Positions 28,183-36,946 of a stretch of DNA of 64,000 nucleotides are shown piece by piece. Source of the DNA: Betaproteobacteria bacterium Ga0077532. Lineage in GTDB: Bacteria > Pseudomonadota > Gammaproteobacteria > Burkholderiales > Ga0077523. A program made the translations under genes and the position numbers. The notes beneath the pieces were generated by a model. That model saw nothing but the letters and a program-made list of their open reading frames with translations, did no database searches and was not told where the DNA came from. The stretch is from NCBI GenBank assembly GCA_001464895.1, contig LNEE01000062.1, positions 1 to 64,000 of the forward strand, read 5' to 3'. Every line of letters starts with the position of its first letter. The first letter of the stretch is position 1.

Positions 28183-29046
28183 ATGAAACGATCCCTCCGG
28201 CACGCCGTCACCCTCCTCGCCATGGTTCCCTGCCTCGCCATGGTTCCCTGCCGCGCGTCCGCGGCCGATGACGAGGCGCCGCGACCTGCTCCGCAAGGTC
28301 TCTCGAGCACCTCTTCCGATGCCTCCGGCGAGCCCCGCCAGGACCTCACCGCGCTCCCCGTCGTCCGGCGCTTCAACCTGATCGGCATCGGCATCGGCTT
28401 CATCCCGGAGTTCTCGGGGTCGAAGGCGTACCGGCCGCTGGTGCTTCCCGTGGCCCGACTGCAGTACCGCGACACGCTGTTCTGGAACGGACTGACGGCC
28501 GGCGTGCGGCTCTGGGACAGCGACGACAAATCGATTCGACTGACCTTGCAGTTCGAGCCACGGTTCGGCTGGACGGCCGAGAACGGGACCCGCGTGGCCG
28601 GCATGCAGGATCGCGACTTCTCGATCGAGGGTGGCCCCAACATCCAGTGGGGCACGAGGATCGGCGTCTTCAACGCGAGCATCTCGCAGGACGTCGGTGG
28701 TGCCAGCCATGGCCAGACGGCGCAGGTGCAGTTCATCCGGTCGCTGGTCACCAACCAGACCGTGCGCGTGAACGGCATCGTGGGCATGCAGTGGTTCAGC
28801 GCGAAGATGAACGACTACTACTTCGGTGTCCGGCCGGCGGAGGCCACCTTCGCACGCCCGGCCTACACCGCAGGAGCATCGACAAGCCTGCAGGTCGGCG
28901 TGAACGGCGTGTGGTCCATCACGGAACGCGGATCCGTTCTGTTCGGCGCGATCGCGAGCCGGCTGGGGAGCGGTGCCGCCGACAGCCCGATCGTCGAGAC
29001 ACCCTGGCAGGCGATCGTCTACACGGGGTACGGCTGGAGCTTCTGA
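28183..29046 (+). CDS. MipA/OmpV-family outer-membrane protein
   Basis: 287 residues from the ATG at 28183. A signal peptide ends about ...PCRASAA; it contains the six-residue sequence LAMVPC twice, from a perfect 18-bp tandem duplication. The mature part is a beta-barrel: IGIGIGFIPEFSGSKAYRPL near the start is typical of MipA/OmpV proteins, strands alternate polar and hydrophobic residues, and the last residues (VYTGYGWSF) end in Phe as outer-membrane proteins do. MipA interacts with murein-synthesis enzymes in E. coli; most homologues have no known role. Confidence 0.85.
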   Translation: MKRSLRHAVTLLAMVPCLAMVPCRASAADDEAPRPAPQGLSSTSSDASGEPRQDLTALPVVRRFNLIGIGIGFIPEFSGSKAYRPLVLPVARLQYRDTLFWNGLTAGVRLWDSDDKSIRLTLQFEPRFGWTAENGTRVAGMQDRDFSIEGGPNIQWGTRIGVFNASISQDVGGASHGQTAQVQFIRSLVTNQTVRVNGIVGMQWFSAKMNDYYFGVRPAEATFARPAYTAGASTSLQVGVNGVWSITERGSVLFGAIASRLGSGAADSPIVETPWQAIVYTGYGWSF

Positions 29047-29177
29047 GGCATCGCCGCGCGCGTCATGGCTTCTGCCATCGACTGGCATCCGCCACCCGAT
29101 CCTGCTGTAATGCCTTCGAGGGTGAGGCACCAGCCTCTGCCCCCGGAACTCGCCAATCAACAGGAACAATGCCCCCG

Positions 29178-29666
29178 ATGAAGATCATCTCCCTGCTCGC
29201 CGGTACCGCTCTCGCTCTCTACGTCGCTCTGGCCGTCCCCACGGCTGGCGCCGAGCCCGTCACGCACGACGAGCTCATCCAGCAACACGCAACGATCGAG
29301 AGCGACCACGCCTCACTCGAGGCAGCGCACGGCGATCTCGAGAAGACTCACAGGCAGCTGAAGGCCGACCATAAGCGTCTCTCGGGTTCTGATATGGAAG
29401 CCGCCCACCGCGCACTAGAGAAGAAGCACGCGAAGCTCCTTGCCGGGCATGGCGCCATCGTGAAGAAACACGCGGCCATCGTGAAGAAACACGCGGGACT
29501 GGAGAAGCGTCACGCGAAACTCGCCCCCGAGCGCGTTGCCGCCGAGCATCAGGCGATGCTGGCCGACCACGAAAAGCTGAAGGCCGACCACGAGAAGATG
29601 ATGAACGACCACGCGAGCATCAAGGCCGACCACGAGAAGATGCTCGCGGAGCACGACAAGCAGTGA
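29178..29666 (+). CDS. Secreted coiled-coil protein with heptad-spaced histidines
   Basis: 162 residues from the ATG at 29178, ten bases after AGGAAC; an ATG nine bases earlier is too close to it. The signal peptide ends at PTAGA (residue 25). The mature part is one charged helix, rich in Lys, Glu and Ala, with no Cys or aromatic core. It has 18 histidines at residues 30-65, 77-112 and 124-159, six per block, each exactly seven apart; blocks are separated by 12-residue steps. Such a ladder puts all His of a block on one face of a coiled coil and could bind Zn, Ni, Cu or haem. I do not recognise a named family. Its own ribosome site and the 131-bp gap suggest a separate unit. Confidence 0.85.
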   Translation: MKIISLLAGTALALYVALAVPTAGAEPVTHDELIQQHATIESDHASLEAAHGDLEKTHRQLKADHKRLSGSDMEAAHRALEKKHAKLLAGHGAIVKKHAAIVKKHAGLEKRHAKLAPERVAAEHQAMLADHEKLKADHEKMMNDHASIKADHEKMLAEHDKQ

Positions 29667-29729
29667 CCCCTGATCTGGGACGGCCGCCTTCACCGACGGC
29701 GCGTTAGGGAAGTCAGCTGCGCGGCCCGA

Positions 29730-30101
29730 TCAATCGGTCGCGTCGCCGGCCGTCCCGGGGTGATCAAGGGCCCCCCCCGCCTCATCGGGGGAAAGCACCC
29801 CGCCCCCTGGCATCACGATCTGCATCTCGAGTGCGGTGAAACCTAGGTTCACCGAAGCCGTCAGCGTCACCGGGCGTTCCGACACCGGCTTCGCCGCGAC
29901 CTCCTCGGCGGCGATCCGGAGAATCGTCCGCATCTGCTCGACCGCCGCGCGCACGGCCTTTTCGTTGAGGTTGGAAGCCGCGGTGCCGGCCGCGTCCGCG
30001 ATGTTCTCCGCGCCTTCACGCACGGTGGATCGCACGCCGTTCACCGCGCCGCCCGCGAGGGTGGTGAGCTGGTTGCCGAGGTCTTTCATCCGGTCGAGCA
30101 T
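29730..30101 (-). CDS. Small hypothetical protein, helical N-terminus
   Basis: 123 residues from the ATG at 30101, preceded on its strand by GGGGAG. It begins 20 bp after the TRAP receptor stop, so it is probably the last gene of that operon. Residues 1-65 are an amphipathic, Ala-rich helix (MLDRMKDLGNQLTTLAGGAV and IADAAGTAASNLNEKAVRAA), somewhat phasin-like. Residues 75-105 are beta-prone, VTLTASVNLGFTALEMQIVM, and the tail is disordered. There is no signal peptide. Not recognised. Confidence 0.7.
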   Translation of the reverse strand: MLDRMKDLGNQLTTLAGGAVNGVRSTVREGAENIADAAGTAASNLNEKAVRAAVEQMRTILRIAAEEVAAKPVSERPVTLTASVNLGFTALEMQIVMPGGGVLSPDEAGGALDHPGTAGDATD

Positions 30102-30121
30102 GGTCTGACTCCCCAGGGTCG

Positions 30122-31177
30122 TCAGGGCTTGTCGTACTGCTGGATCAGCGCGCGGGCGTCCTCCAGGAGCGCCTTGCCGTCGGCGCCCTTGGCCGAGGCC
30201 TCCTTCACCCAGTCGTCGTCGACATTCTCGGACGCCTTCACCCAGCGCTGGAACTCGGCCTCGGTCAGCTTGATGAGCGCATTGCCCCGGTCGCCCGCAA
30301 GGCGGCGGTTGGTGGGGACGACACTGTCGAAGCCCTTCTCTCCGGCCCACGCCGAAGTGGCCGCGCCGCTGTTGCTGTCGATCACCTTCTTCAGGTCCGC
30401 CGGCAGGCTGTTGTACCGGCGCTGGTTCATGACGAAAGCGAAGATGGTGTTCGCGAACTTGTACTGGCCCGAAGGGACGTCGATGTGGCTACGCGCGATC
30501 TCCTGCAGTTTCACCGTCGGCACGCCTTCCCACGGCACCATCGCGCCGTCGATCACGCCCTTCGCGATGGACTCGGGCACCGACGGCAGCGGCATCTGCA
30601 CCGGTGTCGCGCCCAGAGCCGTGAGCATCCGCGAATTGAGCCGCGTGGCCGCGCGGATCTTCAGGCCCTTCAGCTCCTCGAGTTTCGTGAACCCCTTCGG
30701 ATTCGCGATGTGGAACGCCGCGCCGTCGTGCGTGTGGAGCCACAGCGGCTGCACGCCACGATATTCCGCGGTGCCGTGCTTCTGCACGTAGTGCCAGAAG
30801 GCCTGACTCGACCCCTTCGCGCTCCGCGTGAAGAACGGCAGCTCGAAGACCTCGCTGCGGGTGAAGCGACCAGCGGAGTACGTGGGTACGGTCCACACGA
30901 TGTCGGCCACCCCGTCGCGCGCCTGATCGAACAGTTGGGCGGGCGTGCCGCCCAGCGTCATCGCCGGGAAGATCTGGCACTTCAGACGGTCGGACGACTC
31001 CTTGTTGATCTTGTCGCACCACGGCTGGATGAGGTTCACGTGGACGTTCGACGTGGCGGGCAGGAAGTGCGCGACCTTCAGAACGATCTGCTGTGCCATG
31101 GCCGGCGCGGATCCGAGGGAGGAGGTCACTGCGACGGAGATCACTGCGGCGGCGAGCGGGCCGGGACGGATTTTCAC
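30122..31177 (-). CDS. dctP: TRAP transporter periplasmic solute receptor (DctP)
   Basis: 351 residues with a signal peptide ending APAMA-Q. Mature TRAP receptor features: LKVAHFLPATSNVHVNLIQP at the start, GGTPAQLFDQARDGVADIVW, and LKGLKIRAATRLNSRMLTAL, which holds the arginine that usually pairs with the substrate carboxylate. It delivers an organic acid to the DctQM permease encoded just upstream, 19 bp away. The operon's first gene is a 3-hydroxybenzoate 6-monooxygenase, so an aromatic acid is a reasonable substrate guess. Confidence 0.93.
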   Translation of the reverse strand: MKIRPGPLAAAVISVAVTSSLGSAPAMAQQIVLKVAHFLPATSNVHVNLIQPWCDKINKESSDRLKCQIFPAMTLGGTPAQLFDQARDGVADIVWTVPTYSAGRFTRSEVFELPFFTRSAKGSSQAFWHYVQKHGTAEYRGVQPLWLHTHDGAAFHIANPKGFTKLEELKGLKIRAATRLNSRMLTALGATPVQMPLPSVPESIAKGVIDGAMVPWEGVPTVKLQEIARSHIDVPSGQYKFANTIFAFVMNQRRYNSLPADLKKVIDSNSGAATSAWAGEKGFDSVVPTNRRLAGDRGNALIKLTEAEFQRWVKASENVDDDWVKEASAKGADGKALLEDARALIQQYDKP

Positions 31178-31196
31178 GGGGACGTCTCCTGGGGTG

Positions 31197-32528
31197 TCAG
31201 GTCTGGAACGTGCGCACGAGCACGAGGGAGATCGAAGGGAAGAAGAGCAGCATCACGATCCGCACGAGATCCGAGGCGAGGAATGGCATCACGCCCTTGA
31301 AGGTCTCGGTGAGCGGCACGTCCCGCGCGAGGCGGTTGATGATGTACACGTTCATGCCCACCGGCGGGTGGACAAGACCGATCTCGACGACCATCAGGGC
31401 GAGGATACCGAACCAGATGCTCTTCTCGGTGGCGCCGAGGCCCCAGAAGTCGAGGCCCATCACCATCGGGTAGAAGATCGGGATGGTGAGCAGGATCATC
31501 GCGAGACTGTCCATCACGCAGCCGAGGAAGATGTAGATCAGCAGGATGGCGGCCATGACGAGCAGCGGCGGCGCACCGCTGGACTGCACCATCGCCGCCA
31601 GTTCGGCAGGCATCTGCGACAGGGCGAGCGCGCTGTTCAGCATGTCGGCGCCGAGCAGCACCAGGAAGATCATCGAGGTGGCCGTGGCCGTGCCGAGCGC
31701 ACTCTCCACGATGCCGGACAGCCGCATGCCGCCCCGGAGGATCGCGAGGGCCCCGCACGCCGCAGCGCCGATGGCGGCCGCCTCGGTGGGGTTCGCCCAG
31801 CCGCCGTAGATGCCGACGATCACGACGAGGAACACGATCATCACCGGGAGCACTTCGAGCAGCGCCTTCACGCGCTCGGGCCACGGAATCACGGGACCGG
31901 CTGGTCCGGCCTCGGGCTTCCACCGCACGAAGATCTGCACGACGAGCATGTAGCCCACCATCGCGATGATGCCGGGCAGCACCGCCGCCATGAAGAGTTT
32001 GCCGATCGATTCCTGCGTGAGGATCGCGTAGATCACGAGCGGCACCGACGGCGGGATCATGATGCCGAGCGTGCCGCCCGCGGCGAGGCAGCCCGTCGCG
32101 AGGCTGCCCGCGTAGCCGTGACGTTTCAGTTCCGGCAACGCGACCTGACCCATCGTGGCGGCCGTGGCGAGCGACGAGCCGCAGATCGCTCCGAAGCCGG
32201 CGCAGGCACCGATCGACGCCATCGCGATGCCGCCCCGGCGATGCCCGAGGAACGCGCTCACGAAGCGGAAGAGGCTGCGCGACAGTCCGCCGTGCGTGGC
32301 GAACTGGCCCATCAGCAGGAAGAGCGGGATCACGACGAGGTCGTAGTTCGAGAGGCGCGCGTAGGCCAGGTTCTTCAGCGACGCGAGCAGTGGCGTCGCA
32401 TCGAACTGGCTCAACGCGTAGTAGCCGCCCGCGCCGGTCGCGAACATCGCGATGCCGATGGGCACGCGCAGCATCAGCATCAACAAGAGGGCCGCGAACA
32501 TCAGCTCGCCCGCGACGATCCCGTTCAT
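31197..32528 (-). CDS. dctM: TRAP transporter large permease (DctM)
   Basis: 443 residues from the ATG at 32528, overlapping the small-subunit stop. About 12 membrane segments. Family motifs include GACAGFGAICGSSLATAATM, MIPPSVPLVIYAILTQESIG and LVHPPVGMNVYIIN. It is the Na+/H+-coupled translocation subunit of the tripartite transporter with DctQ and DctP. Confidence 0.95.
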   Translation of the reverse strand: MNGIVAGELMFAALLLMLMLRVPIGIAMFATGAGGYYALSQFDATPLLASLKNLAYARLSNYDLVVIPLFLLMGQFATHGGLSRSLFRFVSAFLGHRRGGIAMASIGACAGFGAICGSSLATAATMGQVALPELKRHGYAGSLATGCLAAGGTLGIMIPPSVPLVIYAILTQESIGKLFMAAVLPGIIAMVGYMLVVQIFVRWKPEAGPAGPVIPWPERVKALLEVLPVMIVFLVVIVGIYGGWANPTEAAAIGAAACGALAILRGGMRLSGIVESALGTATATSMIFLVLLGADMLNSALALSQMPAELAAMVQSSGAPPLLVMAAILLIYIFLGCVMDSLAMILLTIPIFYPMVMGLDFWGLGATEKSIWFGILALMVVEIGLVHPPVGMNVYIINRLARDVPLTETFKGVMPFLASDLVRIVMLLFFPSISLVLVRTFQT

Positions 32529-33097
32529 GCGCGCTTCCCGCGCAGCAGTCGCGACGCCATGTAGAAGCCGGCGAGCGCGAGCAGCACGAAGCCCGGGACC
32601 ATCAGCATCTGCGCGATCCAGAGCGGCACCCCGAGGATCGGCGAGGTCTCCTCGTACTCGCGGACGTTCATCGCCCCCAGGAACGTCCGCCACGCGATCA
32701 GTGCGCCGAAGAGCCCGACCAGCAGCGAGCCGACGCCGTCGAGCCGGCGGATGGTGACCTCCTTCAGATGCTGCGTGAAGAAGTCGACCTTGACGTCGCC
32801 GCGCTCGAGATGCGCCCACGCGAAGAAGCTCGCGGACGCGAACGCGGCGCACATCTGCAGCAGCTCGACGTCGCCGGGCACCGGGGCCGACGCCACCTTG
32901 CGGCCCACGATCGACACGATGGACATCGCCACCAGCCCGATGAACACGAGCCCGCCGCCGAGTGCGAGCCAGCGGGCGCAGGCGCGCAGTGCCCGGCCGT
33001 AGGCACCGCGCTGCACCGGCACGATGGTCGTGGTTTCGAACTCCATGGGCTCGCGCACGTTGGGCTCAGCGACGGTGTTGCCGCCGACCGAAGCCAC
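32525..33097 (-). CDS. dctQ: TRAP transporter small permease (DctQ)
   Basis: 190 residues from the ATG at 33097; an internal ATG at 33046 is possible. Four membrane segments, starting ALRACARWLALGGGLVFIGL. The DctQ pattern is visible in VELLQMCAAFASASFFAWAH, GDVKVDFF and the last helix LMVPGFVLLALAGFYMASRL. The ATGA overlap couples it to DctM. It lies 173 bp after the monooxygenase gene, where I see no clear promoter or terminator. Confidence 0.92.
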   Translation of the reverse strand: MASVGGNTVAEPNVREPMEFETTTIVPVQRGAYGRALRACARWLALGGGLVFIGLVAMSIVSIVGRKVASAPVPGDVELLQMCAAFASASFFAWAHLERGDVKVDFFTQHLKEVTIRRLDGVGSLLVGLFGALIAWRTFLGAMNVREYEETSPILGVPLWIAQMLMVPGFVLLALAGFYMASRLLRGKRA

Positions 33098-33270
33098 GGG
33101 CGCGCCGCAATGGTGGCAGGCGGGTGATACCGGTCATCCAGGGACTCCTCCGAGTATCTTTTTCACGAGCGTACCAGCGAGGGTGCCCGGGCACGCCGTG
33201 GGCCCCGGCGGCGGCGGATGGTCACGCGGGACGCGATGCGAGGCAAGCCCCCGGCCGCAGTCGGCGACGA

Positions 33271-34470
33271 TCAGTCGGCAAGACATCGCTCGACCCGCCA
33301 GCCGTACAGCCACTCGAGAGCGTCGTAGAAGCGCTCCGCGGAACGCCCCTTCCAGAGTTCGTTGCGCACCAGCCGCTCGACGCCCTTCGCGTGGAAGATG
33401 CGCCCCATCTCGCGCGCCGAGAGCACGATGCGGGCAGTGCGGGCAACGCGGGAGCGCTCGTAGTGCGCAAAGGCCGCGGGGAAGTCGTCGTCGTGCACAC
33501 GCAGCGCCTCGCCGAGCGTCACGGCATCCTCCAGCGCCATGCACGCGCCCTGCGCGAGGTACTGCAGCGTCGGATGCGCGGCGTCGCCCAGCAGCGTGGC
33601 GCGACCGAAGGTCCACTCGCCGATGGGCTCGCGATCCGCGGTCGCCCAGCGCTTCCACCCGAGCGGCAGGTCGATGAGCTGTCGCGCCCGCGCGCAGATC
33701 CCCGTGAAATAGCTCTGCACTTCCTCGCGGCTGCCCTCCGTGACACCCCAGACCTCCTGATGCCGGCTGTGGAACGTGACGACCACGTTGAACTGCTCGC
33801 CGCCGCGCAGCGGGTAGTGCACGAGATGGCAGTCGGGCCCCACCCAGATACTCGCCGCATTCCAGCGGAGGTCCTCGGGGAAATCCTGTCGCTCGACGAC
33901 CGCGCGGTAGACGACGTGACCCGAAACCCGCGCCGGGTCGCCCACGTACTGCGCGCGCACCGCCGACTTCACGCCGTCGGCGGCGATCAGCGCCCGCCCG
34001 CGATGGCGATCACCCATCGCGTCGATGGCGTCGACGCCCGCGTCGTCCTGCTCGATGCGCGTCACCTGCGTGGACGTGACGAACTCGATGCGCCCCGTGT
34101 CGCGCGCACCTTCGAGCAGCGAGTGATGCACGTCGGCGCGATGGATCACCGCGTACGGATTGCCGAACCGCGCGAGGAAGGGCTCGCCCAGCGGGATGTG
34201 GCCGACGCGCGTGCCGTCGATGGCGTCGTGCATCACCATCTCGTCGGTGTACACGGCGCGTTCACGCGCACGCGGTCCGACACCCAGTGCGTCGAAGGCC
34301 GCGAAGGCGTTGGGTCCCAGCTGGATGCCGGCGCCGATCTCGCCGATCTCCGGCGACTGCTCGAGCACTTTCACGGCAAACCCCCGGCGCGCCAGCGCGA
34401 GCGCGCACGCCAGCCCGCCGATCCCACCCCCGGCCACGAGCACCGGGAGGCCCCCGCGATCGGCGGTCAT
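33271..34470 (-). CDS. mhbM: 3-hydroxybenzoate 6-monooxygenase
   Basis: 399 residues from the ATG at 34470, preceded by a strong GGAGGAGGGG site. Class A flavoprotein hydroxylase. The N-terminal VLVAGGGIGGLACALALARR binds FAD, DGVKSAV is the DG motif, and LLGDAAHPTLQYLAQGACMA is the GD motif. The whole sequence closely follows known 3-hydroxybenzoate 6-hydroxylases (for example EIGEIGAGIQLGPNAF and YTDEMVMHDAIDGTRVG). It converts 3-hydroxybenzoate with NADH and O2 to gentisate. No gentisate dioxygenase is in the window. Salicylate hydroxylase is the nearest alternative. Divergent from a MarR regulator that probably controls it. Confidence 0.88.
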   Translation of the reverse strand: MTADRGGLPVLVAGGGIGGLACALALARRGFAVKVLEQSPEIGEIGAGIQLGPNAFAAFDALGVGPRARERAVYTDEMVMHDAIDGTRVGHIPLGEPFLARFGNPYAVIHRADVHHSLLEGARDTGRIEFVTSTQVTRIEQDDAGVDAIDAMGDRHRGRALIAADGVKSAVRAQYVGDPARVSGHVVYRAVVERQDFPEDLRWNAASIWVGPDCHLVHYPLRGGEQFNVVVTFHSRHQEVWGVTEGSREEVQSYFTGICARARQLIDLPLGWKRWATADREPIGEWTFGRATLLGDAAHPTLQYLAQGACMALEDAVTLGEALRVHDDDFPAAFAHYERSRVARTARIVLSAREMGRIFHAKGVERLVRNELWKGRSAERFYDALEWLYGWRVERCLAD

Positions 34471-34494
34471 CGGCCCCTCCTCCCTGGTCTTCTG

Positions 34495-34560
34495 CTGTTC
34501 GTCATGATCGTCAGCATGCTTATAATCAGTCCGGTGATGATATCGCGACTTCCCCCCGCC
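34495..34560. promoter_or_regulatory. Divergent promoter region between mhbM and marR
   Basis: The 113-bp gap between the two divergent genes has an unusually AT-rich patch. TATAAT at 34521-34526 is a good -10 box for the MarR gene, and the palindrome AGCATGCT (34513-34520) touches it. MarR proteins normally bind palindromes in such divergent promoters and release them when an aromatic ligand binds, so this patch is the probable operator. Confidence 0.5.
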
Positions 34561-34583
34561 CGCCGACACCCGCACAGACGCGC

Positions 34584-35060
34584 ATGAAGAAGGCCGCCAA
34601 CCCTCCCGACTTCGATCTCGACGCCCTGCCGGGTCACTACATCCGCCGGCTGCAGCAGATCGCCGTGGCGATCTTCCTGCAGGAAACCGCCGATCACGGC
34701 GTGACACCGGTGCAGTACGCGTCGCTCCACACGGTGGCGCTCTCGCCCGGCATCGACCAGCGCACGCTGGCGCGCACCATCGGGTTCGACACGTCAACGA
34801 TCGCCGGCGTGATCGACCGCCTCGAAGCGCGCGGGCTCATGGTGCGCAGCGCCTCGCCGGAGGACCGACGGGTGCGGCGGCTGACGCTCACCAATGAAGG
34901 CCAGGCGCTGCTCGCCGCCATCGTCCCCGACATGCTGCGCGCGCAGGAGCGCATCCTCGATCCGCTGCCCAAGAGCGAGCGCCGCGAGTTCATGCGGATG
35001 CTGCGGGCGCTGGTGACGGCGAACAACGAGCTGAGTCGGGCGCCGAGCGAGGCCGAGTGA
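34584..35060 (+). CDS. MarR-family transcriptional regulator
   Basis: 158 residues from the ATG at 34584. Winged helix: PVQYASLHTVALSPGIDQRT, LARTIGFDTSTIAGVIDRLE (recognition helix) and LMVRSASPEDRRVRRLTLTN (wing, with the conserved DxRxxR). Helices at both ends form the dimer. Transcribed away from the 3-hydroxybenzoate monooxygenase/TRAP operon. I infer a repressor relieved by 3-hydroxybenzoate or a related acid. Confidence 0.92.
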   Translation: MKKAANPPDFDLDALPGHYIRRLQQIAVAIFLQETADHGVTPVQYASLHTVALSPGIDQRTLARTIGFDTSTIAGVIDRLEARGLMVRSASPEDRRVRRLTLTNEGQALLAAIVPDMLRAQERILDPLPKSERREFMRMLRALVTANNELSRAPSEAE

Positions 35061-35255
35061 GCGAGGCAAAGTCGCGCGTTTGCAGCCGCTCGGCGCCACG
35101 GAGAATGGTCGACCGTTTCACCGCCCAGCACACCGGCCCGCGAATCCGTTCGCGAGGATGACATCGCATTTCCCGATCGACGTCATCACACCATGCGATT
35201 GGACCCGCGGTACGCGCATGACCACACTGATCTCCATCACCTTTGGAGAACACCC

Positions 35256-35630
35256 ATGAACACCGCCCGAAAGACTTTCGCCATTGCCATTCTCGCGACC
35301 CTTGCGACCGCTTCCTCAGCCTCCGCCGCGGACACGACCGTTTGGGTGGAGCGCAGTTACGACCAGACCGTGACGCTCGGTCAGAATCCCGCGACGGGCA
35401 AGGACATGTACCCGCACCAGTCCGTGGCCATTCAGTACGCGGTGAACTGCAGCGAAAGCACGTTGCGTCTGTCGGCGTGGAGGATGTTCAGCGGCCCCCG
35501 TGGCGAGGGCATCCTGATCTGGTCGGGGCGTCACGCCTCGGGCACCGGTGATGCGGGCTACGCAGCCGTGACCGACGAGGAACGCGGCGCCATCTCAACC
35601 GCCTGCCAGGCGACCGCTGCGGCGCGGTGA
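35256..35630 (+). CDS. Small secreted protein, surface-adhesin-E-like
   Basis: 124 residues from the ATG at 35256 after GGAGAA. The signal peptide ends SSASA-A (about residue 24). The mature part is short and beta-rich. VAIQYAVNCSESTLRLSAWR and FSGPRGEGILIW resemble the second half of surface-adhesin protein E-like proteins, where a Cys in a YxxNC strand precedes an Arg-rich strand and a GPxGxG turn. A second Cys near the C-terminus (STACQAT) could form a disulphide. Function unknown. Confidence 0.75.
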   Translation: MNTARKTFAIAILATLATASSASAADTTVWVERSYDQTVTLGQNPATGKDMYPHQSVAIQYAVNCSESTLRLSAWRMFSGPRGEGILIWSGRHASGTGDAGYAAVTDEERGAISTACQATAAAR

Positions 35631-35679
35631 GCCGCGGATCACGGCGGGGACGGCTACGCTGCCGTCGTCCCGCCGCGGA

Positions 35680-36801
35680 TCAACCGCCGAAGATATCCAG
35701 CGGCAGGAATGCCGAGACGATCAGGTTCGGCACATCGACGACCTGACTCACCTTGAGATCGACCGCGACGCTGGTCAGGCAGTAGGCCTGCTGCCGCGTG
35801 AGGCCGCGGGTGTCGACGAGGTAGTCGACCATGTTGAGCAGCGCGTTCTTCGCCGCCATCGAGAGATCTTCCGACTCGTTGCGCAGACCGTCCCGGCTGA
35901 CGGGAATGCCCGTGGTCGCGTAGAAGCGGCGCGGTGCCGCCATCTCCGGTGACGTGAAGAAGCCGGGGTGTTCGTACGACGGATCGTTCTGGTTGCGACG
36001 GCGCGCTTCGCCCTTCAGCACTTCGAAGGTCGCAACGAAGGTTGCGCTCGTCTCCACCGCCGTTCCACAAGATTCCCCGTCGCCCTGCGCGAAGTGCGCG
36101 TCACCGACGGAGAAGAGACCGCCGCGCTGATACACGGGCAGGTAGAGCGTTGCGCCCGCGGTCAGCTGCTTGATGTCGACGTTGCCACCGGTTTCGTGCG
36201 GCGCGATGGTACGGATGGCACTGTCCGCGATGGCCGGGTCCGACGGCACCGCGGCACCAGCGCTCGGCGGCACCACCGCGCCGCCACGCGCGAGCAGTTC
36301 GGCCTCCCGTGCGTTGATCCGCGCCAGCAGCTCGTGCGAAGGCGCCACACCCATCACGCCCATGAACGGCGCGCCGGGAATTCGGACCCCGGGTAGATCG
36401 GGCGAGGTCGCGAACCCACCCGCCATTTCCCAGTGCACGATGTACGGATCGGGGAAGTGCTCCCTCAGGAACCCAAACCCCGGCATGATGAAAGTGAAGC
36501 CGCGCGAAGCCGTGTGTACGGCCTCGATCTTCACGGCCAGCAGATCGCCGGGTTCCGCACCTTCCACATACACCGGGCCGGTCAGCGGATGGATCCGCCC
36601 CATCTCGACCGACAGCAGTTCGGTCGCCGTCATGCCGCGCTTGATCTGGCGATCCAGGCCGTCGATGGTCTCCATCTCGACCGTTGTGCCCGGGGCCACC
36701 CGCACTGCCGGCGCAATATCCGGGTGCCATCGGTTGTGCCCCTTGCCCCCTTGTAGTGCGAGCGGTTGGTCGGGATCCAGGTGAATGCGCGTCGTCGCCA
36801 T
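35680..36801 (-). CDS. Formamidase/acetamidase family protein
   Basis: 373 residues from the ATG at 36801 (MATTRIHLDPDQPLALQGGK); the upstream frame runs into REP DNA. FmdA/AmdA-family features: HNRWHPDIAPAVRVAPG, TGPVYVEGAEPGDLLAVKIE, PHETGGNVDIKQLTAGATLY and LFSVGDAHFAQGDGESCGTA. The family hydrolyses formamide, acetamide or similar short amides to ammonia and the acid. LTRQQAYCLTSVAVDLKVSQ followed by VVDVPN is the usual C-terminus. It is a single gene, divergent from the HxlR operon across a long repeat region. Confidence 0.92.
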   Translation of the reverse strand: MATTRIHLDPDQPLALQGGKGHNRWHPDIAPAVRVAPGTTVEMETIDGLDRQIKRGMTATELLSVEMGRIHPLTGPVYVEGAEPGDLLAVKIEAVHTASRGFTFIMPGFGFLREHFPDPYIVHWEMAGGFATSPDLPGVRIPGAPFMGVMGVAPSHELLARINAREAELLARGGAVVPPSAGAAVPSDPAIADSAIRTIAPHETGGNVDIKQLTAGATLYLPVYQRGGLFSVGDAHFAQGDGESCGTAVETSATFVATFEVLKGEARRRNQNDPSYEHPGFFTSPEMAAPRRFYATTGIPVSRDGLRNESEDLSMAAKNALLNMVDYLVDTRGLTRQQAYCLTSVAVDLKVSQVVDVPNLIVSAFLPLDIFGG

Positions 36802-36946
36802 GGGAGCGGGCCTCGGTGGGGGTGATTGGACACCCAGTCCACCGCAATCGACGCGCCATGCGGCCTTGCCATGGGCATGCAGGCGATGCCCCCTTGTGCC
36901 CGCATCGCACCGTGGGATCGCAGCCATGGCCGATGGCGCCCCCCTT

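Noticed and set aside
30945-32564. A 539-residue plus-strand frame opposite the TRAP genes
   Set aside because: His/Arg/Asp-rich shadow of the membrane permease; the minus strand has all DctM motifs.
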